A stretch of DNA of 64,000 nucleotides from Gammaproteobacteria bacterium (GCA_013817245.1 JACDDA010000001.1:532897-596896); one strand, 5' to 3'. Counted from the first letter of the stretch, positions 26,409 to 36,435 are shown. Notes: generated by a model from the sequence alone, not told the origin. Numbers and translations are program-made.

Positions 26409-28451
26409 ATGCTCAACCTATACGCGCTCAGGAATACATTTATTATATTTTTCAAAAAACCTATTGTCTTTAGTTTGCAAGATCTACAAGACAGTATCAC
26501 GCCAACGAATACAGATAACATCAGCGTGTTACGTAATCTTGTGCGTTATCTGCGGCCCCTAGCATACGACGATGTTGAGCAAGCCACCCAAAACATTCAT
26601 GTTCTTTGTTATAACTTGCAGACCAATGATCCGCTCAAAACCTATCTTCGTCAGGCGATTTTAGAACTGCTGCGCAAGCATCAACACATTACGCTGTTAA
26701 CTGAAACCGGCATTTTCTCGGAGACTGGATTTTTTTCTGAAACAACTCGGCGTATCGCGCATCATTTGTTACCGGATGTGATTAATCATCGTTACTTACA
26801 ACATATGATTGGTGTTATTTTTAACAATAGACGCGATTGGATATGGGTAAAAGGTGTAGAAAACAGTGTATGGCTAACTTTATTAGAGGCGTTAGAATTA
26901 GACAAAAATTTCGTTAGTAGCAATACCACTGTGCCTTTTTATATTACGCAACTTCGCGAAGCCTTGCGTATCTTGTCATATCGCATTAGTGCCATTGGTT
27001 TAGATGCCGAGATTATTCATCTCGCGCCCGAACTTGAAGAAGAAACGTCCGCATTTTTAGCGCAAAACATCGAGATAATCCAATTACTAAATAATATTAC
27101 TGTCGCCAAATTTGATATTAGCGAAGAAGATACCGCGCCATCACGTCAACAACTGCAAAAATGCGACGAACTTATCGCGCAATTAAAATTACGTGCACAT
27201 GCCGAAGGTACCAGCCTCTCGTTAACATTAAAGCTATTACGCCTCCGCCAACATTTAAAACGCATTGATACCTTACTCGATATTCTAACGCGTTCACGTC
27301 ATGGTTATATCGACGCGGCATATTACCCCTCTCTTATTCAATACTTTAAAGATACGATTCATGCCGAATGTCATAAAAATGCTTTGTTTTATTATTGGCA
27401 AGAAAATATCGCAATCTTGGCCTTGCGTATTACGGAATCCACCAGCAATACCGGCGAACACTATATTACCGAATCGCGGCGCGAATATTTTGTACTGTTC
27501 CAATCGGCATTAATAGCGGGTTTTATTGTGGCATTTATGGCCATGACAAAAATATCAGTTGCCGGCCTGCATTTAGCGCCACTTAATGAAACCATTGCTT
27601 ATTGTTTAATTTATGGACTTGGATTTGTATTAATTCATTTATTGCATGGCACAGTAGCAACCAAACAACCGGCTATGACGGCGAACACCATTGCTGCTAG
27701 TTTAAATCAAACTAACGGCGCACAACAAAATCTTGAAGGCCTTGTGACTTTAATTGCAAGAACCAGTCGCAGTCAGTTAATCGCAATTATCGGCAACGTG
27801 ATAGCGGCGATATCGATAACTATGGCGCTTGCATTATTAGTGCACTATTTTTCTGGTGAACACTTTATCAGTGACGCCAAAGCATATTTTCTTTTATCTC
27901 AAGTAACACCCTTCAGTGGCGCTTTATTTTATGCCGCCATCGCCGGTGTTTGTTTGTTTTTGAGTGGTTTAGTCGCCGGTTATTACGATAATCTTGCGTC
28001 TTACAACAAAATCCCACAACGTTTACTACAACTAGAATGGCCTAAACAGTTATTAGGCGAAGCGCGTGTACAACGCATTGCTAATTATATTGCGCATAAC
28101 TTAGGTGCTTTAGCAGGTAATTTTTCTTTGGGCTGCATGTTAGGCGGCGTATGGTCGCTGGGCGTGTTATTTGGTTTGCCGCTGGATATTCGTCATGTCA
28201 CTTTTTCATCGGCTTTTATTGCATTTTCATTCGTTACTTTAGATTTTAATTTACACCCAACACTGCTTGCTTTGACATTATTAGGCGTGGCCGGAATTGC
28301 GTTTATAAATTTAACGGTGAGTTTTTCACTTTCTTTGTATGTCGCGCTACGTGCTCGACAAATTACTTTTGCGCAAAGTCGACAGCTTATTAATTTATTA
28401 GGCTGGCGTTTCTTAAAAAATCCTGGTGAATTTATTTTCCCACCAAAATAA
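26409..28451 (+). CDS. Gcr/SpecR-type membrane protein (annotated site-specific recombinase)
   Basis: 680 residues. The N-terminal half (1-350) is soluble and helical. The C-terminal half has about six to seven hydrophobic segments with the conserved stretches KTYLRQAILELL, YFLLSQVTPFSGALFYAAIAGVCLF, AGYYDNLASYNKIP and GNFSLGCMLGGVW. These match the family labelled site-specific recombinase, Gcr-like (COG4389). The label comes from an early phase-variation report; the protein carries no tyrosine or serine recombinase motif and looks like a polytopic membrane protein, so the recombinase name should be read with doubt. No ribosome site is clear at the ATG. It converges with pldA. Confidence 0.82.
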   Translation: MLNLYALRNTFIIFFKKPIVFSLQDLQDSITPTNTDNISVLRNLVRYLRPLAYDDVEQATQNIHVLCYNLQTNDPLKTYLRQAILELLRKHQHITLLTETGIFSETGFFSETTRRIAHHLLPDVINHRYLQHMIGVIFNNRRDWIWVKGVENSVWLTLLEALELDKNFVSSNTTVPFYITQLREALRILSYRISAIGLDAEIIHLAPELEEETSAFLAQNIEIIQLLNNITVAKFDISEEDTAPSRQQLQKCDELIAQLKLRAHAEGTSLSLTLKLLRLRQHLKRIDTLLDILTRSRHGYIDAAYYPSLIQYFKDTIHAECHKNALFYYWQENIAILALRITESTSNTGEHYITESRREYFVLFQSALIAGFIVAFMAMTKISVAGLHLAPLNETIAYCLIYGLGFVLIHLLHGTVATKQPAMTANTIAASLNQTNGAQQNLEGLVTLIARTSRSQLIAIIGNVIAAISITMALALLVHYFSGEHFISDAKAYFLLSQVTPFSGALFYAAIAGVCLFLSGLVAGYYDNLASYNKIPQRLLQLEWPKQLLGEARVQRIANYIAHNLGALAGNFSLGCMLGGVWSLGVLFGLPLDIRHVTFSSAFIAFSFVTLDFNLHPTLLALTLLGVAGIAFINLTVSFSLSLYVALRARQITFAQSRQLINLLGWRFLKNPGEFIFPPK

Positions 28452-28458
28452 AAATCTA

Positions 28459-29355
28459 TTAGCGCTTAAAAACCACACCTAAGCCCGTTCTGGTTATATT
28501 TTTATCGTAATCAATTAAACTTTCACCGTAGCCTTTCCATACAGAAAAATACCAGTGCATGTCTTTGGAACCCGTCGGATAAGTGTAATCAAATTGTGCC
28601 GCGCCTTTGCTTTCGTGTACGTTACCTCGCAGCATAAGGTGCGCGCCTTTTCGGACTGCGCCTGAACTTTGCCAACGAAAATGTAATTCGGCGTGTCCGT
28701 AATAATCAATAATGTCAGGATTGTCTGCCAAAATTTTACTGCTATCAGAAGCCTCACCAAAAACATGCCAAACTTTCAAATACGTTAGGGTGTTTGGCGT
28801 AGGATAAAAAATTGCAGCATAACTACGATTCCAACCGCGTGATGCAGGTTTCGGCTGACCATTTGATTCATGCTCCACACCAAAATCGGCGCCGATCTTA
28901 TTAAGCCAATTTTTACTGCCGGGTGTTTTGCGATAAAAAAATTCAGGATTGTAATTAGTTTCGCGAAATGGATTTGAGTCTTTGCTGTTATAAACTTGCC
29001 AAAAACTTTTCTGCGTATAAGCAAAATAAAAATTGCTGTCGCTCACCCGAACTTTGGTGCTTAATTGATAAATAAATTCAGAATAAGAATTTTCATAATC
29101 AGGGCTCCAAGTAAAAGGCATTGCATAAAAATCTTTATGGAATGACATCCCTGCACGCGTATTAATTGAGCTATGTACCGGTGAGACATCAATCCAATTG
29201 GTGTCGGCTTTACTTTCTGCCGCAGGCATCAAAGCCGGCGCCGAAACCGGAGCCGACGCAGCGTCAGCTTTTTCAGGCTCGACGAGTTCATTGCCATGCG
29301 CATTAATGCCTATACTTAAAAATAATACGGCGAACAGAGCTTTTGTAGCGTTCAT
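28459..29355 (-). CDS. pldA: Outer-membrane phospholipase A (OMPLA)
   Basis: About 298 residues: a signal peptide, an Ala/Pro-rich linker (about 24-50), then a 12-strand beta-barrel. The catalytic triad is present as H162 and S164 (EHESNGQ) and N176 (GWNRSY) in the family pattern HxSNG...SRxWNR. OMPLA hydrolyses phospholipids in the outer leaflet as a calcium-dependent dimer when membrane asymmetry is lost. The start is ATG 29355 with GGAG nine bases upstream; an ATG in the longer frame lies within that site. Convergent with the Gcr-like gene. Confidence 0.93.
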   Translation of the reverse strand: MNATKALFAVLFLSIGINAHGNELVEPEKADAASAPVSAPALMPAAESKADTNWIDVSPVHSSINTRAGMSFHKDFYAMPFTWSPDYENSYSEFIYQLSTKVRVSDSNFYFAYTQKSFWQVYNSKDSNPFRETNYNPEFFYRKTPGSKNWLNKIGADFGVEHESNGQPKPASRGWNRSYAAIFYPTPNTLTYLKVWHVFGEASDSSKILADNPDIIDYYGHAELHFRWQSSGAVRKGAHLMLRGNVHESKGAAQFDYTYPTGSKDMHWYFSVWKGYGESLIDYDKNITRTGLGVVFKR

Positions 29356-29514
29356 TAAAAACGACTCCATACAATTTATAAAGGTTACTAACATATTAAA
29401 TTTATACTCAACTTTTAGAACAGCATGTTTGCGCGCGAATTAAAAATGTCGGTTAAAACTATTTTCAAACATCCACTTTCCAGTGTCACATCCCTTCATG
29501 CAACAGACTATTAT

Positions 29515-30009
29515 TTACAACATACTTAATTGTGTGTCGTCGTTCGCTGCGGGATCAGACAAAAATTGTTGACGAATAACCAAACCCCAATAGAGATCAT
29601 CTATTTGCTCTTCAACAAATTCATTATGCGTGTAATCTTTAATGACACGACGCCAAAAGGTTCGCGCTAAATCTGCGCCTTCGATTTGACGCACTTGCCA
29701 CTTGCCTGGATAGTGTCGAAATATTGCTTGCGCGAATTCCTCGCCTAAGCCTTGACGACGCACAGTCGGGATAATATAAAATTCCGCCATGTCATGCCGT
29801 CCAGAATCGCGGCCTTTAACAGCAAAACCAATGGGGATATCGGATTCATACAATAAAAAACCATCGTGACTTTCATCGCAGTCGGTATCTAGCGAAAACA
29901 TGCCGTTAACATCAGGTTGTTTGCCGGTGATGACGGAAAATTCCGCTTCATATGCTTGGCTTAGATTGCGGAACACTAGGTAATTATTTTTTCCTATGGG
30001 CACAATCAT
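29515..30009 (-). CDS. GNAT-family N-acetyltransferase
   Basis: 164 residues. The acetyl-CoA site is DMAEFYIIPTVRRQGLGEEFAQAIF (strand beta-4 and the R/Q-x-x-G-x-G loop, here RRQGLG), followed by GKWQVRQI (beta-5) and FWRRVIKDYT. The substrate is unknown; the pattern is that of single-domain GNAT enzymes acting on small amines or proteins. It starts four bases after the uup stop on the same strand and is almost certainly translated from the uup transcript. Confidence 0.85.
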   Translation of the reverse strand: MIVPIGKNNYLVFRNLSQAYEAEFSVITGKQPDVNGMFSLDTDCDESHDGFLLYESDIPIGFAVKGRDSGRHDMAEFYIIPTVRRQGLGEEFAQAIFRHYPGKWQVRQIEGADLARTFWRRVIKDYTHNEFVEEQIDDLYWGLVIRQQFLSDPAANDDTQLSML

Positions 30010-30013
30010 ATAG

Positions 30014-31915
30014 TTAATTTTCTAAAGCATTCCAACGCTCGTAAGCAACGAGCAGTACTTTTTCAATTTCAGCTAAACGATTATTAACACTGCTTAGCTC
30101 TAGAGCGTTTTGATAAATAGCGGGATCTGCTAAGCGTTCTTGTAATTGACGTTGCTCTATTTCCAGCGTTTCTATTTTGGCCGGCAATTCAGCTAGCTCA
30201 CGCTGTTCTTTGTAACTCAATTTTTTAACCGCTTTATCAACGATAGGCGTTATGTCTGCAGTTTTTGTTATAGACTTTTTTTCTTTTTCTACAATCTCTG
30301 CATAACTAAAGTTTTTGGGTCGCTGGCGCAGCCAGTCTTCATAACCACCCACGTATTCAACAAATTCGCCTTGGCCTTCATAAGCAAATACGCTGGTCAC
30401 TACATTGTCTAAAAATGCACGGTCATGGCTGACGATTAATAAAGTGCCAGCATAGTCTGTTAGTAAATCTTCTAACAACTCTAAGGTTTCTACATCTAAA
30501 TCATTAGTCGGTTCGTCTAATACCAATAAATTAAAAGGCTTGCTGAATAACTTAGCTAGCATTAAGCGATTACGTTCGCCACCGGATAATTTTTTCGCCG
30601 GCGCGCGCGCGCGTTCGGGCGTAAATAGAAAATCTTGTAAATAACTAATTAAGTGCCGGCGATTACCGTTGATTTCAATAAATTCGCGGCCTTCTGCGAC
30701 GTTATCCATCACACTCGTATCTTCTTTTAAGGTTTCGCGCTGTTGATCAAAATACGCCATTTGCAATTGGGTGCCGACTTGCAATTGCCCCGCGGTCGGT
30801 TTTAATTGACCGAGCAATACTTTGAGCAAGGTACTCTTGCCGCAACCATTGGGGCCCATTAAGCCAATTTTGTCGCCGCGAATAATAGTGCTAGAAAAAT
30901 CTTTTATGATGGTTTTTTCTGCATAGCCAAACGAAACATTGTCAGCTTTTATGACTAATTTTCCAGAGCGCGCAATATCATCAATCTTAAACGCCGCTTT
31001 ACCGATTTGTTCCCGTCGTTGCGCACGTTCTTCGCGCAATTGCATCAGTGCTCGAACCCGACCTTCATTACGTGTGCGCCGCGCTTTAATACCTTGGCGT
31101 ATCCATACTTCTTCTTGCGCTAATTTTTTATCAAACTCTGACTGATGATGCGCTTCGGCTTCTAATGCCGCTTTTTTGCGCTCAAGATACGTGGGATAAT
31201 TGCAATCCCAGTTATATAACTGACCGCGATCTAATTCAATAATCCGCGTCGACAACGATTTTAGAAAAGCCCGGTCGTGCGAAATAAAAATAAGCGTGCC
31301 TTGATAACTCAATAAGGTTTGTTCCATCCATTGAATCATTTCAATATCTAAGTGGTTAGTAGGCTCATCCAATAACAAAACATCTGGCTGTGCAACTAAG
31401 GCACGCGCCAACATTACGCGGCGACGCCAACCGCCGGATAACTCCGCAAAACAACTGTCAGGATTTAAATCTAATTGCGCTAACACGGTGGTGACACGTT
31501 GTTCTAACTGCCAACCTTCATGCGTTTCCAAATAATGTTGTATTCGCCCCAGTTCTTCCAGGTGTTGTTCGTAATCATCGCCCGCTGTTTCTAATAATTT
31601 TAAGGTGTCGTGATAACGACTTAACCAACCGGCGACCGGGCCTAGACCCGCAGCAACCAAATCAAAAACTTTATCATCTGCGGCGGCAGGTACGTCTTGA
31701 TCAAGGCGCGCAAATCTCGCCCCTTCAGCGCGCCAAATATTGCCATCATCCGGCAACATCTCGGCATTGATTAATTTCATTAACGTTGATTTACCTTCAC
31801 CATTACGGCCAATCAAACACACACGCTCACCCGGTTCAATAACAAGGTTTACGCGATTAAGTAAGGTGTGGCCGCCGAAGCTCAGTTCGACATTTTTCAG
31901 TTGTAATGCTGGCAT
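30014..31915 (-). CDS. uup: ABC-F ATPase Uup
   Basis: 633 residues with two ABC ATPase domains: Walker A GRNGEGKST (about 36-44) and GPNGCGKST (about 350), signatures LSGGWRRR and LSGGERNR, and Walker B LLLDEPTNHLD and LVLDEPTNDLD. A P-site linker lies between them and a C-terminal coiled coil from about 560 to the end, the Uup DNA-binding tail. No membrane segments are present. In the known family Uup acts at ribosomes or on branched DNA and represses precise transposon excision. Length matches E. coli Uup (635). It forms a two-gene unit with the GNAT gene. Confidence 0.95.
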   Translation of the reverse strand: MPALQLKNVELSFGGHTLLNRVNLVIEPGERVCLIGRNGEGKSTLMKLINAEMLPDDGNIWRAEGARFARLDQDVPAAADDKVFDLVAAGLGPVAGWLSRYHDTLKLLETAGDDYEQHLEELGRIQHYLETHEGWQLEQRVTTVLAQLDLNPDSCFAELSGGWRRRVMLARALVAQPDVLLLDEPTNHLDIEMIQWMEQTLLSYQGTLIFISHDRAFLKSLSTRIIELDRGQLYNWDCNYPTYLERKKAALEAEAHHQSEFDKKLAQEEVWIRQGIKARRTRNEGRVRALMQLREERAQRREQIGKAAFKIDDIARSGKLVIKADNVSFGYAEKTIIKDFSSTIIRGDKIGLMGPNGCGKSTLLKVLLGQLKPTAGQLQVGTQLQMAYFDQQRETLKEDTSVMDNVAEGREFIEINGNRRHLISYLQDFLFTPERARAPAKKLSGGERNRLMLAKLFSKPFNLLVLDEPTNDLDVETLELLEDLLTDYAGTLLIVSHDRAFLDNVVTSVFAYEGQGEFVEYVGGYEDWLRQRPKNFSYAEIVEKEKKSITKTADITPIVDKAVKKLSYKEQRELAELPAKIETLEIEQRQLQERLADPAIYQNALELSSVNNRLAEIEKVLLVAYERWNALEN

Positions 31916-32117
31916 GGCGCGTAGTATACGGCATCACGCTATTAGAAGGGTTGACTAAAATCGTTAAAAATAGTTTTACGTTATCTCAACCGCATGGTGG
32001 ATTATCACGCCGACCAGAGACGCTTCACACATTCGATTAATCCCACGCGCGCACTTGTATGGCAAAGAATCAAACCGTATGCTGCTCTCATCATTTACAC
32101 ACAAAAAGGTACATCTC

Positions 32118-32708
32118 ATGGCACGAATGAAACCATTACCAGCCGGCAGCGTTCCTGAAGTCGCCGACGCATTAAGCGCATTTAAAAACCGCATGGGTTT
32201 TCACGCCAATAGTTTATTAACTATGCAGCGTCGCCCCAATATTGTTAAAGCGTTAGCCGCATTAGGCGATGCGACGGTCGGCGAGGGTACGGTGGATGTC
32301 GGGTTAAAAAAAATGGTCGGGCTCATGGCGAGTTATGCAGCAGGTTGTTTATATTGCCAAGCGCATCAAGCAGACGGCAGTCAATTCATGGGTGTAGATG
32401 AAGCAAAAATCAGCGCCTTATTTAATTATGAAAAGAGTGCGTTGTTTACACCCGCAGAAAAAGTAGCGTTGGAATTTGGTTTAGCGGGCGGTTCTGTACC
32501 TAACGGCGTGACTGATGAATTATTTTTACGTTTGCGTGAACACTGGGATGAAAGCCAAATTGTAGAATTACTCGGCGTCATTGGTTTATTTGGTTTTTTA
32601 AATCGCTGGAATGACAGCATGGCAACTGACCTGGAAGAAGCGCCAACTGCTTCCGGTAACAAATTCCTCGCCGAACAAGGTTGGGAATCAGGAAAACACG
32701 GCGCTTAA
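32118..32708 (+). CDS. AhpD-like carboxymuconolactone decarboxylase family protein
   Basis: 196 residues, all-helical. The redox motif CLYC with the downstream His (C77, C80, H83 in GCLYCQAHQ) is the AhpD/CMD peroxidase signature, so a thiol-based peroxide-reduction role is likely. The longer frame from 32055 is rejected: AAGGT lies seven bases before ATG 32118, and the added N-terminus is not conserved-looking. Transcribed alone, and followed by the inverted repeat at 32726-32788. Confidence 0.87.
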   Translation: MARMKPLPAGSVPEVADALSAFKNRMGFHANSLLTMQRRPNIVKALAALGDATVGEGTVDVGLKKMVGLMASYAAGCLYCQAHQADGSQFMGVDEAKISALFNYEKSALFTPAEKVALEFGLAGGSVPNGVTDELFLRLREHWDESQIVELLGVIGLFGFLNRWNDSMATDLEEAPTASGNKFLAEQGWESGKHGA

Positions 32709-32725
32709 CGATTAATTAGAGGCAT

Positions 32726-32788
32726 ATGTTCAGCCTGCTAATCTGCAACTGCGTTTATTATTTAAAAATACAACCGCAGGCTGAACAT
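32726..32788. repeat. 13-bp perfect inverted repeat before the PAS kinase gene
   Basis: ATGTTCAGCCTGC (32726-32738) is repeated inverted as GCAGGCTGAACAT (32776-32788), with a 37-base AT-rich spacer. It lies after the AhpD-like gene and 41 bases before the kinase start. It could be a long-loop terminator (ATTTTACGG follows) or a two-site operator. Confidence 0.6.
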
Positions 32789-32829
32789 GATTTTACGGAT
32801 TATTTTTGTTGCGCGAAAATTAGCAAATA

Positions 32830-35800
32830 ATGTCACTCGATATAAATAGCTTATCCATTGAACAGCTGCGCGAAATCGCAACGCGCTACACTCAACTTAT
32901 TGATCATTCAACCGTCCCTATTTTTATTCAATCCAACGGGATATTGGTGTATGTCAACGATGCGGCAGTCACTTTATTGGGCGCCACTTCTGCCGCTCAA
33001 TTATTAGGCACGGAATCCATTAACTATACGCATCCCGATGATCGCCCTGTTATTAGGGAGCACATTAAGAATTTATACGCCAATGAAACCCAAGGCAGTG
33101 AATTAAAAGAAGAACGCTTAGTGCGACTGGATGGTCGTATCATTACCGTCGTTATAATGGGCAATCACGTTTTTTACAACGGTCAGCCGGCTATTCAAGG
33201 CATGGTCTACGATAAAACGAAAGACCTTGAATCAGCGCATCGGCTACAAGAAGCGCAAAATCGTTTTGAATACATTGCTCACAATATCAAAGAAGTTTTT
33301 TGGTTTGGAATTGGCGACCATAAAGATAATTATAAAATCTTGTACGTTAATCCGGAGTTTGAAGTTGTCTGGGGTATTCCCTGCGCAACGTTATACACAG
33401 ATCCATTAGCGTGGCATCACGTGATCTTAGAAGAAGATCGTCCTGGCGCCATCGTTAACTTAGATTCTTTTCCCGCTGATCAAGATTTTTTTGAACAAGA
33501 ATATCGCATTCGTCGACCTGATGGCGAGATCCGTCACATTCTAACGCGCGTCACATTATTACGTAAAAATGATGGGATCGAAGGTGTAGTGGGTACTGCT
33601 GTCGACATAAGCGATCGCAAAAAAACTGAAATAGAAGCTCAACAACAAAAACAATTTACTGAGAAATTATTAGATACATCTCCCGGCATAACTTACATTT
33701 ACGAATTGCCCAATGGCCCTATGATATTTGCTAGTCGCGGTGTACAAGATATCCTCGGCATAGATTCCACAAAAACATTTCAACATCAGCTTATAAGCTC
33801 TATTGACGACGGCCATCCTGATGATGTTGAACGAATTAAACAGCACTTTAATAAATTATCTCACGCGCAAGAAAATGAAACTTTCGAAATCGAATACCGC
33901 GTATTGGATCATCGCCAACAATGGCGCTGGATTAGCGCGCGCGAAACCGTTTTTCAACTAGATTCACTAGGCGCGGCGCAAAGCGTTATCGGCGTAGCCC
34001 TGGACATTACTAATCGCAAAGCCGCAGAGGCCGAAGCACAACAACAACAGCAATTCTTAGATAAATTATTAGATGCATCACCGGGCATGACCTATTTATA
34101 TGATGTACAAGAACAACGAATGGTGTTTGTAACGCGCGGAGTGGAACAAATCACCGGCATAAGCGCCGAAGCGGTGATGGCCGATCAGCACCATAATCAA
34201 CTCTTTGATTTACACCCAGATGATGCCAACACATTACAGCAGCACTTTGTCGCATTAAAGCAAGCTCAAGAAGGTGAAATTCTAAAAATTGAATACCGCA
34301 TTCCTAACCTACAAGGCCAATGGCGCTGGGTAAGTGCGCGTGAAACAGCATTTCAATTTGATACTGAAGGTAAATTAAAACAAATTATTGGCGTTGCCAT
34401 CGATATCACTGATCGCCGAGAAATGGAATTGGCGCTTCAAACTAGCCAACAACGTTTAGATGTTGCTTTATCTAATGGCAGTTTAGGTGTTTGGGAAACT
34501 GATACCCGCACTATGCAAGCCAGCTTTAATCGCGGCATGGCCGAGATGCTGGGTTATTCAACGGATGAATTTTCTGAAATACTGAATGACTGGTTCAGCA
34601 TTGTGCATCCCGATGATCACCAAGAACTGCTGGCCGGTGTAGAGCAACACGTCCAACAAGGACATGAAAGTTATCGCGGAGAATTTCGTTACCGCGCTAA
34701 ATCAGGTGATTATCATTGGATCTTAACGCAGGGCAAAATTACCGAACGTGATGAACAAGGTCAACCACTGCGCGCTGCGGGCACGCATTTAGATATTACG
34801 GTACGCAAACGTTTAGAAGAACAATTACGACAAGCTCAAAAAATGGAAGCGATCGGCGTATTAGCGGGTGGTATCGCGCATGATTTCAATAATATTTTAT
34901 TTGCAATTAATGGCTTTGCTGAATTATTACAAATGCGCACGCCTAAAGATCCTGACACACAACGTTTTACTACCCACATTTTACAAGCGGGTGAACGGGG
35001 TCGTTTATTAACTCAACAATTATTAGCCTTCAGTCGCAAACAGACGATTCGGCCTGAAGCGGTGGGATTAAATGAGGTTGTTCAATCAGTTGAAAGTTTA
35101 TTGTTGCGCTTAATTCGGGAAAATATTGATTTAAAGCTAGAGCTACAAATCAACTTACACGATATTTTTGCTGATGCGGCACAGATTGATCAAATCCTGC
35201 TGAATTTAGTAGGCAATGCGCAAGATGCAATGCCCGATGGTGGGGTATTATTAATCAACACGCGTAATATTATTTTACAAGAAGCATTAGAGTCACCTTT
35301 AATGACCGTGCCTGCGGGTAATTATGTCTCATTAAAAGTAAGCGATACCGGCCATGGTATTTCTGCCGATAATTTAACGCGTGTTTTTGAGCCTTTCTTT
35401 ACAACAAAATCCGTAGGCGCGGGGACGGGCTTAGGTTTGTCAACGGTGTTTGGTATTGTTAAACAACATCACGGTTTTTTGCATGTGAGCAGCATACCTA
35501 ACAAGGGCTGTTCTTTTGAAATATTTTTCCAAGCACACAAAAGTGTAGTGCTCACCAAACATCACGCAGCAACCGCGCCCGTCATGCAATTACCCGCGCA
35601 GCATATCTTATTAGTAGAAGATGATCGTTTGGTGCGCACCATTACCGAAAAGATGTTAGTAACTTTAGGGCATACAGTTACCGCTATCGATAATCCTACC
35701 CGCGCATTAGTCATTGCTCAAACAGCGCCGCAACGTTTTAATTTATTGTTATCCGATGTGATCATGCCGGAATTAAATGGCAAACAATTGTTTGTTATCT

Positions 35801-35958
35801 TAAATAAGAGATTTCCAGAGTTGCGCGTTTTATATATGTCAGGTTATCCAGCTGATGCTATTACTAAAGACGGCGTACTAGAAGCGGATGCACATTATTT
35901 GCAAAAACCTTTTAAACTAGCTGACTTACGCGCGGCCTTAGAAAAAGTATGTGGCTAA
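32830..35958 (+). CDS. Five-PAS hybrid sensor histidine kinase
   Basis: 1042 residues, no membrane segment, so a cytoplasmic sensor. Five PAS/PAC modules lie near 20-130, 143-265, 277-398, 410-530 and 538-660. They are joined by Gln-rich helical linkers; the third and fourth are near-duplicates. The kinase core follows: HisKA with H684 (GGIAHDFNNIL), N-box NLVGNAQDAM, G1 SDTGHGIS and G2 GAGTGLGLS. The C-terminal receiver (922-1042) has D976 (LLLSDVIMP) and K1027. The HisKA type with receiver is common in hybrid kinases acting through a separate phosphotransfer protein; none is adjacent. Ligand or cofactor of the PAS domains is not evident. Confidence 0.93.
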   Translation: MSLDINSLSIEQLREIATRYTQLIDHSTVPIFIQSNGILVYVNDAAVTLLGATSAAQLLGTESINYTHPDDRPVIREHIKNLYANETQGSELKEERLVRLDGRIITVVIMGNHVFYNGQPAIQGMVYDKTKDLESAHRLQEAQNRFEYIAHNIKEVFWFGIGDHKDNYKILYVNPEFEVVWGIPCATLYTDPLAWHHVILEEDRPGAIVNLDSFPADQDFFEQEYRIRRPDGEIRHILTRVTLLRKNDGIEGVVGTAVDISDRKKTEIEAQQQKQFTEKLLDTSPGITYIYELPNGPMIFASRGVQDILGIDSTKTFQHQLISSIDDGHPDDVERIKQHFNKLSHAQENETFEIEYRVLDHRQQWRWISARETVFQLDSLGAAQSVIGVALDITNRKAAEAEAQQQQQFLDKLLDASPGMTYLYDVQEQRMVFVTRGVEQITGISAEAVMADQHHNQLFDLHPDDANTLQQHFVALKQAQEGEILKIEYRIPNLQGQWRWVSARETAFQFDTEGKLKQIIGVAIDITDRREMELALQTSQQRLDVALSNGSLGVWETDTRTMQASFNRGMAEMLGYSTDEFSEILNDWFSIVHPDDHQELLAGVEQHVQQGHESYRGEFRYRAKSGDYHWILTQGKITERDEQGQPLRAAGTHLDITVRKRLEEQLRQAQKMEAIGVLAGGIAHDFNNILFAINGFAELLQMRTPKDPDTQRFTTHILQAGERGRLLTQQLLAFSRKQTIRPEAVGLNEVVQSVESLLLRLIRENIDLKLELQINLHDIFADAAQIDQILLNLVGNAQDAMPDGGVLLINTRNIILQEALESPLMTVPAGNYVSLKVSDTGHGISADNLTRVFEPFFTTKSVGAGTGLGLSTVFGIVKQHHGFLHVSSIPNKGCSFEIFFQAHKSVVLTKHHAATAPVMQLPAQHILLVEDDRLVRTITEKMLVTLGHTVTAIDNPTRALVIAQTAPQRFNLLLSDVIMPELNGKQLFVILNKRFPELRVLYMSGYPADAITKDGVLEADAHYLQKPFKLADLRAALEKVCG

Positions 35959-36054
35959 ATTTACGCGGCATCTAGCGCCACTACCCATTTGCGATTATAT
36001 TGCATTAGCGTAATCCTTCCTTCATACACTGTTAGCCCGAATACAGGTTAAAAT

Positions 36055-36435
36055 ATGCGACAAGGTATTGTCACCATCCTCAATGAAACCACTCAGTCCG
36101 TTGCGCAACTCAATAAAATGCAGCGCATCCGCCACATCCTCGAACATCTTTTAGGTTTAATTGGTCATCCACAACCGCTTTTAGGCGGCGGCTTATGGAT
36201 TGATTATTGTGGTGCTATCCACACGGGTTTTTTGCGTTATAACATTGATGTGGTTTATTTGGATCAACGTGGTCATATTGTAAAACTGGTTCCGCAATTA
36301 CGGCCTTGGCGTGTGAGTGCGTGTTGGCCTGCGGTACACACCTTAGAATTAGCGGCCGGCAGCATTGAACATTTTGCGCTGCAACGAGGTCAACGCGTGC
36401 AATGGCAAACGCGCAACGATTCACCTAACACATAA
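36055..36435 (+). CDS. DUF192 family protein
   Basis: 126 residues matching the DUF192 pattern: RIRHILEHLLGLIGHPQPL, then GLWIDYCGAIHTGFLRYNIDVVYLDQRGHIVKLV, then LRPWRVSACWPAVHTLELAAGSI. The family forms a small beta-barrel of unknown function, often with a signal peptide; none is present here, so this copy is probably cytoplasmic. CAGG lies about eight bases before the ATG. It converges with dsbA at the hairpin at 36434-36468. Confidence 0.85.
   Translation: MRQGIVTILNETTQSVAQLNKMQRIRHILEHLLGLIGHPQPLLGGGLWIDYCGAIHTGFLRYNIDVVYLDQRGHIVKLVPQLRPWRVSACWPAVHTLELAAGSIEHFALQRGQRVQWQTRNDSPNT

Noticed and set aside
26409..28451. Phase-variation or integrase system based on the recombinase label
   Set aside because: No catalytic recombinase motif, no invertible segment and no att-like repeats flank the gene.
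32726..32788. A regulated prophage attachment site
   Set aside because: The arms are inverted rather than direct and no integrase gene is present in the window.
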